Shown here: in pieces, positions 26,280 to 38,961 of the stretch
Layout of the letters: every line of letters begins with the position of its first letter
How positions within the stretch are numbered: the stretch's first letter is position 1
From: Siphonodentalium dalli
Taxonomy: Eukaryota; Mollusca; Scaphopoda; Gadilida; Siphonodentaliidae
NCBI GenBank assembly: GCA_032622095.1
Contig: CP136066.1
Location: forward strand, 103,747,319 to 103,811,318
Length of the DNA: 64,000 nt
Direction: 5' to 3'
Translations under genes and position numbers: made by a program
The notes under the pieces: model-generated
What the model was told of the DNA's origin: nothing
The model's input: the letters and a program-made list of their open reading frames with translations, nothing else
The model's database searches: none

Positions 26280-27530
26280 TCAAGAAGGCAATATATACTG
26301 TGATTAATAGACCCGAAGCCACGACAAATAGTTTTCGCGGCTGGCTCAACCAATTTGGTGGCTGGTTAGCTAGCTAAGCCGGCTCAGTCGCGACGTTCGT
26401 GGCTGACGAAATATGGCGGCTCAGCCGGCTGAGACGTTATCATTCACCGTATTTTTGTTTCGAAATTTTCCCAATTCCCGGTTTTGACCCCGTTTGTTTT
26501 AGCGTTTGTGGGAACCCGTAGAATCCCAGACCACACGCGCTCTTTTGGTGTTGGGCTTTTCCATTATGCGAAAATACACAGAGGAGTGGCATGGATGTAA
26601 TATGTAGTTTCATATCTAATCGGTATAAGTTACATTGGGACTTCTGTCGACTTGAGTCTGCTAGTTCATCACTGCTATATGGCGATACATGCATGCATCA
26701 TTGAATGATGAATCCGACAGTAGTGATATAATATTTCAAACTATTTTCTATTCTCTTCTACATAATATTAACAAATGCCAGCGATGTGTGGAAATAAACA
26801 ATTTATACTTTATTTATTTATTTATTTATTTATTTATTGACCTCCAAGTTTGGAGAGTGACTGACAATATTTACAAATCAGACAACGTGAAAGTATGACA
26901 TGCAAGGGTTACATAACAAATACATGCATACAAAAAATATTAATAAACATAATAATAAAAATAATAAATAATAATACAAAATAAAAAAATAAAAAAATAA
27001 ATCACACACACAAATAAATAAATAAAATATCGATATATAAGAGATTCATATGTCGCATGCATACGGCTATACGACATATCGATGTACTTTATTGTCCCAG
27101 ACATATCTCGCACGCATGTGGTCGTATAAACGTGGATATAGGTGTTAAAATAGTAAAATCCATTAAAACCGCCATAAACAGAAAGAATATTGTAAAATAG
27201 ACAGATATTGATCTTATACCAATCATAAATATCGCGTACCCTTGGTTATGTAAACAAACATAAAAAACGTTACGGAACCGATTGTTTATAGCCAGACACT
27301 TTGAACACCCGTATCGTCCCATGAAAATCTTCCATTGCGCTGTGGAATGCGTAGATAAAATTATTGGCGCAATCAACAATCGCATTCAAATCACACCAAA
27401 TTTTAATCGACCCATTCTACCAGCTGTCAGTTCAAAATAAAGCTAATCCACGTTACTTCATGATTGGGAAATGATTAGACATAAAACGTGTAATAATATA
27501 ATTGTTCTTGTAGAGATGAATATTATTCAA
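26280..27530. other. Repeat-rich stretch without a gene
   Basis: Holds imperfect GGCTCAGCCGGCT repeats at 26330-26435, a (TTTA)n run at 26808-26838, an A-rich tract with AATAA units at 26935-27030, and at about 27165-27280 a piece related to the MITE at 25488-26003 (CCGCCATAAACAGAAAGAAT). No open frame with recognisable content. Confidence 0.55.
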
Positions 27531-27537
27531 TCCAGCT

Positions 27538-28060
27538 CGGGGGGGGGGGGGGTCAGGAAAAAATTTCCGGAGACTAGGCGATTTTTTTGATTTTTTCCGC
27601 CCTCTGGGTACCCACCACCCCTAATTATTTTTTCCGATTCTGAGATAGGGACCAACCCCTTCAAACTGCTGGCAGCCATGTTTATTTTGAACATATTTCG
27701 GGGGAAAAAGGGAGGCTCCCATCTTGAGGTCACCCGAAGATCCATATGAAGTTTGGTGACGATTGGATGAGAAATGATAATTTGTAAGATGTGCTAAAGA
27801 ATTTAGTCAAACAATGAGTAAAATCCAAGATGGCCACTGGCAGCCATGTTTGTTTTTACAGAATTCGGGAACAAATGGTAGACACCCATCGAGAGGTCAC
27901 ACCGAGGATTCAGATGAAGTTTGGTGATGATCGGATGAGGGATAAGCTCTGTCGGGTGTGCTAAAGGATTTAGTGATGCAATTTGACAACTCCCATCTAG
28001 AGGTGATCCTGGACCAAGGTACCGAATAATGTTGAAATTGGTTAAAGTTTGTTTTAACAC
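27538..28060. repeat. G-run repeat followed by degenerate units shared with 15085-15576
   Basis: Starts with a run of about 14 G, then GTCAGGAAAAAATTTCC and TACCCACCACCCC, as at 63727-63880. It continues with units containing GGCAGCCATGTTT, GATGAAGTTTGGTGATGATC and CCATCGAGAGGTCACACC. No coding capacity. Confidence 0.65.
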
Positions 28061-28990
28061 CTTTATGGTTTTTTGAATAGTCTATTTTTATTTGTAGAGT
28101 TTACATTTATTTGAAGAATCTATTATTGTGTTATGTTTTCATTTCTATCAGGTTGAATAAATGGTTTTTAATAGAAATATTTAAGCCTGAGCCTTTCCAT
28201 GTCAATGTGCATTGATAGATCCTTGATGAAAGCATTTAGCAAGCTGACCTTTTTTATTACCCATTGTGTCATCCCTCATTATTAACTGATGGTGAACTCA
28301 AACCCCCTACCAAGAGTTAAGTGCACACCTATTACATAATAGACGCATTCTTAAAACCTTTTGTCACATTATTTTGAAGAGAAATGACTACAGGAAAAAA
28401 ATTACGGAGCCAGGAAAAATTGTGTTAGCCGGGCTGCTGAACCACCGACCCACCCCGCCTAGTGTTCGCAAAACATTTGCAGACCCTCCCCTGTCCAGCT
28501 AGTATTTTTCCTATCCTATATATGGAAATAGACACCAAATAAGGAATATTACTATGAGTCGTATTGTGAGTTGTAAGTTGTAGGCACACCAAATTAGGGG
28601 TTTTACAACCGACTTATAAAGCGCGCGAATCTAAATAAGGAAATATCGCAATATCATGAATGCTTATAAACAATCCACTCCGCTTTTGCGAGAAACTAAA
28701 CAATAGTAGACTTGTATTTTCTCGGACACAAAAGGTGTTTATATCGCATTCATATTATCATTATGCTATACTATTAGTATATTCGTGAGGAAATTATCAT
28801 AATTTGATCATGTTATTTCTAAATTATAACCTACAACGAAGGCCGCCCATCCCTTTAAATGTCGATCTTTAAGAGCTTGCAGGCTGCAAATAATCAGAAT
28901 ACTGGAATCGTTGTGCATTAATACAATGACACATATGCGTAACGTGCAAAACAGTGCAACAACTGTAATCTGATATTATACTAGTAGTGC
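28061..28990. other. Stretch without a gene
   Basis: AT-rich. The only suggestive item is AACGAAGGCCGCCCATCCCT followed by TTAA at about 28838-28858, which resembles the right end of the MITE at 25488-26003 and may be a solo end. Confidence 0.45.
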
Positions 28991-29917
28991 ATTGAGTTGT
29001 TAGATTTAGAGTTGTCTATCATCGGTGGTGATGGTGAGATCCTCACTAACGCCATCAGACAACCAGCGACGACTGGTCACAATTGTGTGAATGTTTTCCA
29101 TAGGCCTCAGTGCAACACCGAGATATCGTTCTCCTGTGGACATGTTATTTTACGTATACAACAATATAATGTTTTTCGAATATTCACTATGTTTATTTGG
29201 AAAATAATTATCATATGAACTCGCATTTCGAATCATTGTGGTAAGACAACTAACAGGAATGTGTCATAACATGGCGATTATTTATTTTGGAAGAAGCACA
29301 TTAGTCTACTACATTCACCTTCTACATGACAGAAAATATATTTATTGATGTTCGCCAACGTGTGCACGGCCGGTAACGAGTTAACGAAGTTGTCCAGTTT
29401 GTTTTGGTCATTCAAACTGTGTCAATACTGCGCCGTCTGAACGATGTTCAAGGCAATCGTAACGATGAGCTCGTGTGAGCTTATTCACACGACCGATTTT
29501 GCATTGGTTTAACTCGCTTGACAAGGTGGTCAATCTTCACTCTGCTCTTCAAGTTCCGCGTTGTATCCCCCCCACCCACCCCATGATTGGGAGATGCTTA
29601 TAACAATTGTAAAACTATAATATTCGTCATTTCATGTCTTATTTGTTACATGACTGATCGTCTGCGAACGATATATATCGCTACACTTCACCACGTTTGT
29701 CCATTAAAGTTGACATTTAACATCATGCATTCGTTGTAGTTATTCCATAAATACTTTTATGTTTGTTCGAGCTGCAAGCGAGTTAGAACATAACGTAATT
29801 GGGTGTAACAGGGTAAAATTTGCGTATTATTTCCTCAACAATAACTGATATTATACCAGTAGTACATTGTTAGATTTAGAGTTGTCTATCATCGGTGGTG
29901 ATGGTGAGACGCCTTTA
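28991..29917. repeat. Dispersed repeat pieces around GTTAGATTTAGAGTTGTC
   Basis: GTTAGATTTAGAGTTGTC followed by TATCATCGGTGGTGATGGTG occurs at 28998 and 29870. The piece with ACAACCAGCGACGACTGG at 29055-29120 is related to 31646-31730. The intervening sequence shows no gene. Confidence 0.55.
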
Positions 29918-30371
29918 GGTTACACTGGTGTAAATGTTTTCCATAGGCCTCAGTGCTAACGTTTTAGCGTATGCTGTTGGCTCTATAAATATTGGGTCCA
30001 ATTTTTTTTTTTAAATCTGATAAATTGACATTTGGGGAAACTTTTTACACAAAAAAATCATGTCTGTCTAGCAGGGAATTCGCCTTTAAATTTTGTGTTT
30101 TCGTATTACTAGTGTCAGATAAGCATAAAAAAATACTGTCATATTTTAGACCACACCAAAAAATTCAAACATCACTACAAAGGGTTAATTCCTATGCCAA
30201 TGGCTATTTTACCTATGGGAAATCATATGGAAGAGGTGTGATGATTATTTTATCCAAAAAGCACACAAGGCTATTGGCCAATCAGGGCCCAGTGTCTATT
30301 TTATTCTCTCCTATATATTCCTCCCGCATCCGCTAGATGTCACTCGGAACCTTATTTACACCAGTGTAACC
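29918..30371. mobile_element. MITE with GGTTACACTGGTGTAAAT ends, copy 1
   Basis: Perfect 18-bp terminal inverted repeats, extendable outward through CTTTA on both sides. A shorter close copy lies at 31266-31644 and a decayed internal piece at about 33090-33345. The 114-residue open frame inside is probably incidental, since it is not kept in the other copies. Confidence 0.82.
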
Positions 30372-31265
30372 TAAAGCGATAGCCCGCTTTTTCGCGGAAT
30401 AATTGTAACTCCCTACATTTCTTCAGAATTGCCCATCAATGGAAAAAATGTGTTAAAAAACAATATCACTTCTGTGGTTCTTTATTTATCACACACAATT
30501 TAACCCCACCCCCTTTAACACATTATTCATAAAAAAAGCACAATTTTCCACCACAAGTCATGTTCAGGCCCCATTTTCACACAGTTTTTGTGGTCTGGTG
30601 TTGCAAACTTGGATCAGCTATGGAAGACTTTACAAGATTCTTTCCATGAGATAACTTCTGGTGATGTGAGGTCATTGAGTCCAGATCTGATCAGCTGAGC
30701 ACCAAGCACATGACTTTATCATCACATGGAAGACTAAATTATGACATTTTCAGGTCTGCAAGGGTGATACAAGATAACTGGATGTGAGTGTATATTGAAT
30801 TAGTTGAACAAAGATATGCTCTCTTTGAAATGCTGAAGCATTTTCTTAAATGTGTCCAAGTTTTAGTGCTATTAACCTTCAAATGGCCATACCCAACAGT
30901 GAAAATGACACACTTTTGTTATATATATCTGTATATCACTGGCTATAAAATCCAAAATACTTGTTAGATTAGCTTCTTATAACAATTGGTATGTGTGTCA
31001 TTGACACGCTCATGTTATGTGTCATTTGCATTATCATGTGACTATTACCACCTTGGAAGTTTTTGAAAATACCTTGAAAAATTTGCATTTTTTATGGAAA
31101 ATCATACCATTTTTTTGCCGACGTAAGTGAAAGAAGACATCAGCAGCAAGAATAGCCACACCATGCATGGGAGATTCATTGGACTGAAAGACCAGGCTGT
31201 GAAAAATGCATTAAAATAAAGTGACTCCCAGGAATCAAAAATGCCAAAAAGCTAATTTTTCCCGT

Positions 31266-31644
31266 TAGGTTACACTGGTGTAAATGTTTTCCATAGGCCT
31301 CAGTGCTAACGTTTTAGCGTATGCTGTTGGCTATATAAATATTGGGTCCAAATATTTTTTTAAATGTGGAAAATTGACATTTGGGGAAACTTTTTACACA
31401 AAAAAATCATGTCTGTCTAGCAGGGAATTCGCAAAAAAATCAAACATCACTACAAAGGGTTAATTCCTGTGCCAATGGCTATTTAACCTATGGGAAATCA
31501 TAGGGAAGAGGTGTGATGATTATTTTATGCAAAAGCACACAAGGCTATTGACCAATCAGGGCCCAGTGTCTATTTTATTCTCTCCTATATATTCCTCCCG
31601 CATCCGCTAGATGTCACTCGGAACCTTATTTACACCAGTGTAAC
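31266..31644. mobile_element. MITE with GGTTACACTGGTGTAAAT ends, copy 2
   Basis: Same ends as copy 1, with an internal deletion of roughly 80 bp after AGCAGGGAATTCGC. High similarity elsewhere (AACGTTTTAGCGTATGCTGT, CATCCGCTAGATGTCACTCG). Confidence 0.82.
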
Positions 31645-31754
31645 CATAAGACAGCCAGCGACGACTGGTTACAATTGTGTAAATGTGTTCCATAGGCCTC
31701 AATGCAAATGATTTAGTATATACTGTTTACAATATAATGCCCAGTTTCAGATTT

Positions 31755-32015
31755 TTATTTAAAGACATATTATGGACTTGTTCGGGTGCGTAAAACTGAT
31801 AAGTTAGTACTCATCCGCTATGCTAACTGTGTGAATGTAGCATTCTGATAGCATCACCGAAAATCTCACAGAAATAAACCATAACACTCCATAGATATCA
31901 TCGTCTGAACTACGCTTGATTGTAAATATTTACATCTCGATTCGCGACGCGACAATCGGCGATAAACTAACGCAAATTATTTCGCCATCGAGAGTCATTG
32001 CAGTTAATTACGTGC
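31755..32015. repeat. Dispersed repeat (ACATATTATGGACTTGTTCG family), copy 1
   Basis: Shares with 54450-54640 and 56824-57140 the order ATTATGGACTTGTTCGG, AAGTTAGTAC, GAATGTAGCATTCT, CGAAAATCTCA, ACTCCATAGA and ATCGTCTGAACT. No ends or coding content recognised. Confidence 0.7.
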
Positions 32016-33089
32016 GCTCGCGCAACAGTATGGCGATCAGACAGATTCGTAGGTTGGTGTCACACTCCATGACGTCACCAAAAACGACGTAAAACCTCGT
32101 GGCGTTCTGACATTTTTACTGTGCCGCGTTTTTGCTATGTTTATTTTATGTGTTGTTTTTGATTATTTGTTTGTCGCCGATATCGCCATTTGTCAGGATT
32201 CCCTGTTACTATATTTAAAACCGGCATGCTCGTAGTGAGCCTCGATTTCGATTTTTTCTCTCAGGTCAAAATACGTCAGAGTTATGACAAAAATAGATCG
32301 ACCTACATTTTCTCCATCAGAACTCTACATTAAAGAGTCTATAGACTCCTTCGCGACCTACATAGACTCATTTGGGTATTTTTACTTATAATTGGGAAGT
32401 TTTATCATTTTTGGTTCGTGCGAAGACCTCTTTTTATCGTGCGGGGAAAGAGAGACATTCAAAACGCGATTTCGTTATTCGACGCAATAGGCTGAATAGC
32501 CTAACCTTCAGTCGAGTTCCGGGTCAAATACGATGAATGACGTAACACAAAACAAAACGCATTTGTTGACACAAACACCGTTTGAAGAGTTTATTATTAC
32601 ATAAAATGATCGTTATTGATTAATTATTGATTAATTATTGATATTTATTGTTGCATATTGGCTGCTATCAATATTTACACAAATGGTATTAATTATTTCT
32701 TATAATTGCTCCTTTGGTCAACTTTGACTATCGGAAAATGAAAATGAAAATATGCCGCTGAAAAACATGTAATCGATATTAAAGTCTCATCCTTTCGGCA
32801 ACATGGAATTGGTTTTAATTACTTAAATGATTAATATAGTAATTTGCCTTTTATCTGTGATGAAATGAGAAATGGTAATTGTCTTTTTTTGCTAACATTA
32901 AATAAAATAAAATAAATTATGTAAAATACAGTGAAATTATTTTTTAAATTATTGTTTATTACATTTTTGCGCATGTTGGCATCTCTCTGAGTGCATTCTA
33001 GTTAATATATGGGAATGACGGTGTGTGTACTGTAAATCTGGATTAATATTCGTAAAAATAAGATGCAAACAATCATACCCGATAGGTGG
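32016..33089. other. Stretch without a gene
   Basis: AT-rich. Only short frames; no paired repeats apart from a piece near 33003-33070 that matches the 3' flank of the repeat copy at 57085-57130. Confidence 0.4.
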
Positions 33090-33345
33090 GGAATTCGCCT
33101 TTAAACTTTGTGTTTTCGTAACTAGGTCAGATCCGCAGTAAAAAAAAAAATCAGACCGCACCACATAATTCAAACGTCACTTCAAAGGGATAAGTTCTGT
33201 GCCAATGGCTATTTTACCTATGGGAATTTACATGGAAGAGGTGTGATGTATTGTTTATTTAAAAACACACATGGTTATTGTTTATTTAAAAACACACATG
33301 GTTATTGATGAATCAGAGCACAGCATACTGTCTATTTTATTCCAT
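33090..33345. repeat. Decayed copy of the GGTTACACTGGTGTAAAT MITE interior
   Basis: GGGGAATTCGCCTTTAAA, GTGCCAATGGCTATTTTACC and GGAAGAGGTGTGATG match 30075-30245. The terminal repeats are missing. A 38-bp segment (ATTGTTTATTTAAAAACACA) is duplicated in tandem at 33250-33300. Confidence 0.6.
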
Positions 33346-36186
33346 CAATTAAGTCTGTAGAAACTTGGATTTTGGGATTAATTCAATGTTGAGATCGGTT
33401 TGTTTTCATAAATGTTTTATTTGCTGAACAAAAAAAATATATATTGTATGAGCAATAACGAGATCACACATACTTATGGTCGTAAAATAAACTACACACG
33501 CATGCATAGCCGCCTCTAATGTTAGTAACTCGTATACAATTATAACCATGATATAACCTACACATAACGTATTTTAGGTTGTCAAGGACTCTATATTTTA
33601 TTGGAGGACGTATCAAAGCCATGAGATTTATTAACATTTCAGCTTTTTTTTTACTAAATTTCTGATAGACGAGTAATTACTTTGGGAAATTATCAGATAA
33701 TAAGTTGAAAATACTACCATAGGCCGTTTGCTGAAATTATTATCTGAACATTTCCCACCACTGGTCACGAATCCTTCTGCACTTATGTATATTATCTGTT
33801 CGTGTGTGTGTCGCCAGCTTATATATCATGAACACCCCTCCATATGAATAATATAGTTTATTATAGAACGGGTTAATCTCTAAGATGCGACTTCGCATGT
33901 TACTGGCGAGTCAGTAGATACTGTCAGTAGCTCGTAAAACGTTTTATTACATGGTGGATTCTAATAGTGTTCGGTTATGTATTTTACCCACAGGTGCTGT
34001 AGAGCCGATTGCACACATGATTTACGCATATCGCCAAAAACGCACGCGTTTCTTCCCGGAGTCGTTGATACCAACTGTAGAGTAAGTGAGATATATGACC
34101 ACAATGTCTCTATATTTTATGCACAGAAAAACGAAAACGGAACCACAAGGGAATAGAACGACGTCACTACAATACTTGTAAACTCGAGAGTTATCGACGT
34201 ATTGCCGATCGCATTATAGCCTACATAATGTCCTGCGTGTGTTGTTTATGTTGGCGTAACTATAAAACAAGTCACATGCTTGGAAACAATTCAGTCAAAC
34301 AATACGAAATCGCAGTGTTTTTGAAAAATAATTTATAAATCCCTTTAGTTGCTGCTTGATTGTAGTTTAACGTATTTCATTCGATAGACCATATCATGAC
34401 TAAATCACAATATATTGTCGGAACTATTGGTGAACTCGTGCAGCAACTGTGTATAACACAGACAATGAATGCATGAGAATATAACAATGAACGATGTACA
34501 TATAAAGGCAGACAAGAGGGAAAACTTCCACTGAAGGAGTCTGGAATATAATATAAAATATAGGTTCTAACCACAGGTAACTGGAATAAAATGACCCCAC
34601 TCCCTAAAAATACTTAACAGAGAGAGAGAGAGAGAGCTCTATGTTATGTATTTTTGGGAGTTGAATCATTTTGTTCAACCTGTGCTTCTAATGTCTGATT
34701 TGGCATTGGAAAGATATTTATAGTTAATAATGAATCTGACGTGAGCCTTTATCCTTACATCAAGGTCACTGTCTGAGTGTCTGGTATGTGAGGAGGAAGG
34801 CTGCCTGACACCCACATAGAAGCTTCGCCCACATATACTGTTTGGTGTTATTGACATCAAATGTTTTTCTTGAAGCATGTGAGTTGAACTGATCAATCTC
34901 AATTTCTAACCTCTGTTTTTGGGAGTCATACTTTTTTTGACGATTAATTTGGAGTAACTGGTTGATGTAGCTGTGTCTAAAATTCCCATTTCCTGTGATA
35001 TAGTTTCTTTAGCTGGTGCAATATATTTGTATATCACTTGCGGTGTGAGTGATACACTGAATACAATGGCCGCCTGACATAAAATAAACAACGGACAATG
35101 TTCTATGGCCAGCCGACGGTTGAGATTTAAGCATGTCGATATGTAAGTGTTTTCTTAGGTTTATATTTTGTACTTTGAATTCATTGTCCCAAAATTGGAC
35201 ATGAGCGATCAATTTCTGAGTGTACACCGAGAGAGTTTGGGAAATTTGTTTGTTCTGATAAAGTATTGTGTTCGTGACTAAGAGCAAAAACCAGTGGCAA
35301 TAAAGTTTCTTTGTTTTGCAACTCCCTTGGCTATGGCCATAATTCTCGCACATAAAATACCGCGACGGGGATTCAACATAGTATGTAGTCAGTGGTAGTT
35401 GCACGAGTTGGTATGAGTTGCGACCGGTTGAAGGTCAAAACATAGCTGCCTAAACCACTTTTTACCATTTAATTGTTTTGGCATTCTATGTACACGAATG
35501 ACTCCCTCTGAAACTAGATCAGGCAGTCTTAAGGAATCGTCTATACTGCTTGTAATGTTCAGCAAAGACATATAAAGAATAAGAAACAGACAAAAAGCTT
35601 AGACAATGTGTGCAGCGACGTAAACACGCGTTTGATCTGTTCGTTTACATTTCACCAACTGAGACATAAGGTGTTTACTTTTACCATATCATGAAAAATT
35701 TAACCCAGGACTAAGGCTACTTTCGCACACCTCGATAATTTACCCGCCAAAATTTCACGCAATTCGGCGAAGATATGTTAGCGTTTGAATGATAAACTTT
35801 GAACTCCTAACGAATGCTCTTTTAGGATTTGAGATACGAAATATAATTCCCATTACAAGGTTGAGACTTAAAATTATTTTATAGTTCGAGTCTAAAGTGC
35901 GTCTGATAATAGTATGCGCATTGACGAAGATTGCAGCCCTCGGGATGGCCAACATATACAGTAGGCGGCAGTCTGATAAATATCAAGACTCCATTTCATT
36001 ACGTTGTAAGTTGATTGAAATGAAACACGGTCGAATTTTATTTAGACTCAGTAGACGGCAGTGACAGTAAATTCTAAACACAGTTCATACTCCATTATAT
36101 TTAGCACATCGGTGACATTTAAGTCAATTCCTGCGAACTTACATGACAGGTCCCCCAGAGTTGGGACATGTCCCGATATAGTTCTT
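33346..36186. other. Stretch without a confident gene
   Basis: Contains a short (GA)n run at 34619-34636 and unsupported short frames on both strands. The only splice-flanked open segment is 33994-34081, listed separately. Confidence 0.4.
33994..34081 (+). other. Possible orphan exon
   Basis: An open 88-bp segment follows a good acceptor (ATTTTACCCACAG) and ends at a strong donor (GTAAGTGAG). One frame reads EPIAHMIYAYRQKRTRFFPE. No neighbouring exon was recognised, so it may be chance or an isolated exon of a gene with long introns. Confidence 0.22.
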
Positions 36187-36480
36187 TGGTTTTGTAGCCA
36201 TATTGGTCAAAGCTCGTATCGAGTGACAATAGCCGAGTTATGTGGGTCTCATGCGTTATGTAGTAACACTAGCTGAGTTATGTGGTTCTCGGGAGTTCTG
36301 TAGTAACAATAGCCGAGTTTTGTGGTAGCTCACGAGTTCTGTAGTAACAATAGCCGAGTTGTGTGGTAGCTCACGAGTTCTGTTGTATAATCAGCGAGTT
36401 ATGTAGTAATTTGAGATCACGGGTTTTGTAGTAGAACAGCAACGAGTTTGGTAGTAAAAAATAGCCGAGTTTTGAAGCAA
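36187..36480. repeat. Left terminal tandem repeat (about 40-bp units)
   Basis: Units contain GTAGTAACAATAGCCGAGTT then a TGTGGTAGCTCACGAGTTCT-like half. About six full or partial units are visible, degrading toward the inside. The inverted counterpart is at 46395-46609. Polinton termini commonly carry such short tandem repeats. Confidence 0.82.
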
Positions 36481-36609
36481 CATTTATTATTTTCTAAGAC
36501 CCGTTTGGACTTAAGTAGTACGTGCCACTCGTTAGCCTCAATCGTAAAATTGGGCGTAAGTGTATTTTGAGTATGCTAGTACTATAGTACTTATATTTGA
36601 GAATCGCCC

Positions 36610-36900
36610 ATAAAAATGGGCGTAAGTATATTTACGATATTTGAGCGTCACATGTAGTTGTAATCTCGGCCGTGCGCAAATAAAACCAATTCATAGAACA
36701 GTATGTGTGTATATTGTTGGTGAAGTTGCTTTGTAATCTCGGCCGACACATCAACTAAATAATCTCAGCTTAAGACGGCATATGTGTTTAAAGGTTCAGA
36801 CAGGCATACATCTTACCCAAATCTCGGCCGACTATTAAATGTCTGCAACCGAATAATTTGGTTAAGACGGCTTAACCAAATTATTTGCGTAAAGATTCAG
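36610..36900. promoter_or_regulatory. Subterminal AATCTCGGCCG repeats and a palindrome
   Basis: AATCTCGGCCG occurs at about 36662, 36734 and 36821, with a weaker AATCTCAGC near 36762. A palindrome, AATAATTTGGTTAAG(AC)GGCTTAACCAAATTATT, lies at about 36853-36888. All are kept in the right arm (44405-44660). They sit between the terminal repeats and the acidic gene and could be binding sites; this role is inferred. Confidence 0.4.
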
Positions 36901-37044
36901 ACACACATACATCTTGTATTTTGTGGTCAACTATTTGTTTGTTAATTTAATACAAATTTTAATATTTTTTCATGAAACTCTGTTTTGTTAATTTTATTAA
37001 TCGATGTTTAGAAATAGCTTAACTAGTTTATATACCAATTATAT

Positions 37045-37530
37045 GTGTACAGCTGTTCACATTTCAATTTTAGGTATATATTCTCGACAAAAAAAATATA
37101 TTGTCAAAATTTGTACCACACGATACACATGATGATGGAAAATATATTCAAATATTTATGCTTAGGCATAACATGGTTGTGGCAAATTATGGTTGGAAAT
37201 CACCAACACGTATGTGGAGAACAATATAATGAAGATGACGAGCAACCAATTTTCGACTGGCCTGAGGCATTACGTTATGGAATGAATAACGACAGCGGAT
37301 CAGAGAGCGGATCAGACAATTGGTCTTCTGAAAGTTCATATCGGGACATAGAAGCCAATTTTTGGAGTACTAGCTCACAATCATCTTTTTCCTGTTCAGA
37401 ATGTCACAGTTACCAACACCAGCTCGAGGATTGGGACCTGGAAATTGAAATTATGGAGGAGTACACATATCTGTTGGACAGTGCTTATTCATCCGAAGAA
37501 ATGTCTGACGATTCTGTCAACTGGGATTAA
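37045..37530 (+). CDS. Acidic Ser/Glu/Asp-rich small protein (intact left-arm copy)
   Basis: 161 residues if started at 37045; Met codons near 37130 are equally possible. The segment after MMMENIF is hydrophobic (YLCLGITWLWQIMVG) and could be a signal peptide or membrane anchor. It is followed by a strongly acidic region with EDDEQPIFDWPEAL, a short SGSESGSD repeat, a Cys pair (FSCSECHSY) and an acidic tail ending SDDSVNWD. The right-arm copy (43716-44264) has the same start but four SGSE units and a frameshift, so only this copy is full length. Acidic orphan proteins of this kind are common in large DNA viruses and Polintons; I do not recognise the family. Confidence 0.55.
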   Translation: MYSCSHFNFRYIFSTKKIYCQNLYHTIHMMMENIFKYLCLGITWLWQIMVGNHQHVCGEQYNEDDEQPIFDWPEALRYGMNNDSGSESGSDNWSSESSYRDIEANFWSTSSQSSFSCSECHSYQHQLEDWDLEIEIMEEYTYLLDSAYSSEEMSDDSVNWD

Positions 37531-38766
37531 AAATGAACACTTTAAATATTGTATATCCTACCATATGTGAATTATGTCATCACCAATAAACACATGTATA
37601 ATCGATTATCTTTTCAATAATAATATCTCGCAGGGTTCTATCGTGGTAAAAATCTTTTGTTTGACAAGAGATTTTCCACTCAATGTTTGTCACAGACCTA
37701 CGTCATAATACTCCCCTCCCCTCCACCCCCTACCCCAACCACCTTACCCGCACCTATTCATGCGCGTACACAATGTGTACGTGTCGGAGCACAAGACACC
37801 CTTAGTATTAGCTCGTAGTAAAGCAACGCTCTTTATGCATCTTTCAGCATAAATGGCATCCGTGTATTATCGCGAATTATTGGAAGAATTATTGGAAGAG
37901 CGTACGTTTATAGAGTTATTGTTCTTAGAATGAGAATCGTCAGTCGGTTATTTTAAAAAGCGTTGCTAAAAAGGGGACGAGGACCCAATGGCTTATCGCG
38001 TTAATGCTAATAATAATCTTATCACCTGTACATATTAGCAGTTTATGGATCTATTCAGAGTTATGCATACATATAGTAATCGTATCACCTGTACATATTA
38101 GCAGTTTATCGAGCTATTCAGACTTATGCATACTTATAGTAATCTTATTACATGGACTATATTAGCAGCTTATCACGTGATCAGTAAATGCGCCAATCTG
38201 GTGTCCGCACATGCTCACAAATGTTGCCCCATCAATTTCACATTTACAAATTCGTTAGTCCTACTGTGTGAAACATCCTATAGATCGAAAAGTGACACCG
38301 TGGATAAATTGACCAATGACTGCTATTGTATCTTTTGACAGATATGCGTGTGTAGACTTGTTTGATGTTCGTTAAGGCATTACTATAATCTGTTGCTTTA
38401 CTAATCCATTGACTCGTGTGATTATTTGTGATAAAAGAACGAGCGAATGTTTACACTATCATTACAACATTGATAAAATATAGACGAATAAATTAGATAA
38501 TATATTACATACCTCTGAATTTATCGATCTATGTTAGAACATGGCCTTAACAAAAACACGACCATAAAACAATTACCTTACCCTTACCGTTATGTATGAA
38601 TCTAATTTTGCCATGCGTAAATATTGTCAGCTTATCGAACTATGCATACATACGCTCAAATAATATGTACACGCTGTAACACGCAACCCTTGAAGTTACT
38701 TTGATGTTATTGTTATTTTGAACAAACTGAAAACATGATGATGCAAGAAATTTTCAATTGTTATGC

Positions 38767-38961
38767 TTATCGCTGTACCAATTGACTGTATGTAATCAAC
38801 GACAAAATGACCAACACGCCGAGAATGATTCCTACCATGCTGATGATAAACACTGGAATATATGCATTCATACTGATGGTGACATTGGCCAAGATGACAG
38901 CGACTCGGACCAGTCCACCAGACGCCGTCCCGTCTATTCCATCATATAATTGTCTCCACAA
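38767..38961 (-). CDS. Small single-pass membrane protein (left arm)
   Basis: 64 residues, start ATG at 38961. An N-terminal WRQLYDGIDG segment is followed by one long hydrophobic stretch (YIPVFIISMVGIILGVLVIL) and a short hydrophilic tail, TYSQLVQR. The right arm keeps only the first 25 or so codons because about 456 bp (left 38431-38887) are missing there. Small membrane proteins are frequent in Polinton-like genomes; function unknown. Confidence 0.5.
   Translation of the reverse strand: MWRQLYDGIDGTASGGLVRVAVILANVTISMNAYIPVFIISMVGIILGVLVILSLITYSQLVQR

Noticed and set aside
30000-30336. 114-residue frame in the MITE at 29918-30371 as a gene
   Set aside because: The sister copies delete or shift most of it, and the sequence has no recognisable domain.
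38126-38338. A 70-residue frame conserved in both palindrome arms (also 42938-43150)
   Set aside because: The arms are nearly identical at the DNA level, so conservation is not evidence of coding. It overlaps the region next to an arm deletion, and no motif, start context or composition supports a protein.
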